The notes under the pieces were generated by a model. That model ran no database searches, was not told the origin of the DNA, and saw only the letters and a list, made by a program, of their open reading frames with translations. The translations under genes were made by a program, and so were the position numbers. DNA of 6,770 nucleotides from PS1 clade bacterium (lineage in GTDB: Bacteria > Pseudomonadota > Alphaproteobacteria > RS24): the NCBI GenBank assembly GCA_016779015.1, contig JADHOK010000075.1, positions 1 through 6,770 of the forward strand, read 5' to 3'. Shown piece after piece: positions 6,638 to 6,770 of the stretch (its first letter is position 1; each line of letters begins with the position of its first letter).

Positions 6638-6770
6638 AGGCGCGCGCCGCGCCAGAACATGCGCCAGTCGAGATGCGGGCCGGTCGAGCGACCCGTCGAG
6701 CCGACGGTGGCGATAACATCGCCGCGCTGCACTTTTTGACCGACCTCAACCTTCAAGCTGTCGAGATGCA
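6598..6770 (-). CDS. M23/LytM-type peptidase, C-terminal end only
   Basis: The last 56 codons of a gene that runs in from beyond the right edge, on the strand opposite the lipid A operon. Reading from the edge it starts HLDSLKVEVGQKVQRGDVIATVG and goes on with STGRSTGPHLDW, which is the C-terminal half of the LytM/M23 fold: the His-Leu strand, the VxxGqxVxrGdxIaxvG turn and the TGxSTGPHL motif. Such proteins are periplasmic or outer-membrane-bound peptidoglycan endopeptidases, or catalytically dead activators of amidases. Where active enzymes have HLH, this one has HLD, so the second histidine, a zinc ligand in LytM, is an aspartate. I recall similar PHLDW forms in proteobacterial M23 proteins but cannot verify this here. 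The gene ends LAAGQPNK with a TGA at 6600-6598, a stop formed from the first bases of the downstream repeat copy. N-terminal domains, signal peptide and the other zinc ligands are outside the window. Confidence 0.85.
   Translation of the reverse strand, partial: HLDSLKVEVGQKVQRGDVIATVGSTGRSTGPHLDWRMFWRGARLDPALLAAGQPNK

Overview
This window looks like a chromosomal stretch from a Gram-negative bacterium, most likely an alphaproteobacterium. The evidence is the lipid A gene cluster, the moderately high GC content with uniform codon use, and the gene families present. I cannot name a genus. There are no tRNA or rRNA genes, CRISPR arrays, insertion sequences, or abrupt changes in base composition.

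The left part holds the 3' portion of a membrane fatty acid desaturase (cut by the window edge). After a 21-base gap comes a complete pmbA/tldE gene for the non-zinc subunit of the TldD/TldE protease. A 154-base intergenic region follows, with a short direct repeat, two palindromes and a tentative promoter.

The centre and right form a tight three-gene lipid A/LPS operon on the + strand: an MsbA-type ABC exporter, WaaA (Kdo transferase) and LpxK (lipid A 4'-kinase). The genes overlap by 1 and 8 bases, so they are almost certainly cotranscribed and translationally coupled. LpxK adds the 4'-phosphate to make lipid IVA, WaaA adds Kdo to it, and MsbA flips the resulting core-lipid A across the inner membrane.

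At the right edge, on the opposite strand and converging on lpxK, is the C-terminal end of an M23/LytM-type peptidase. It is too short for standard ORF calling, but a clear LytM C-terminal motif can be read. Its zinc-site HxH is HLD. The most unusual thing in the window is here: the last 28 bases or so of sequence encoding this protein's tail are tandemly duplicated with a 37-base period. The outer copy still encodes the same nine residues in a different frame, and the two copies differ only at synonymous third positions. The stop codon now used is made from the first bases of the outer copy.

I see no evidence for an undescribed multi-gene system. Most of the window is well-known housekeeping envelope genes.
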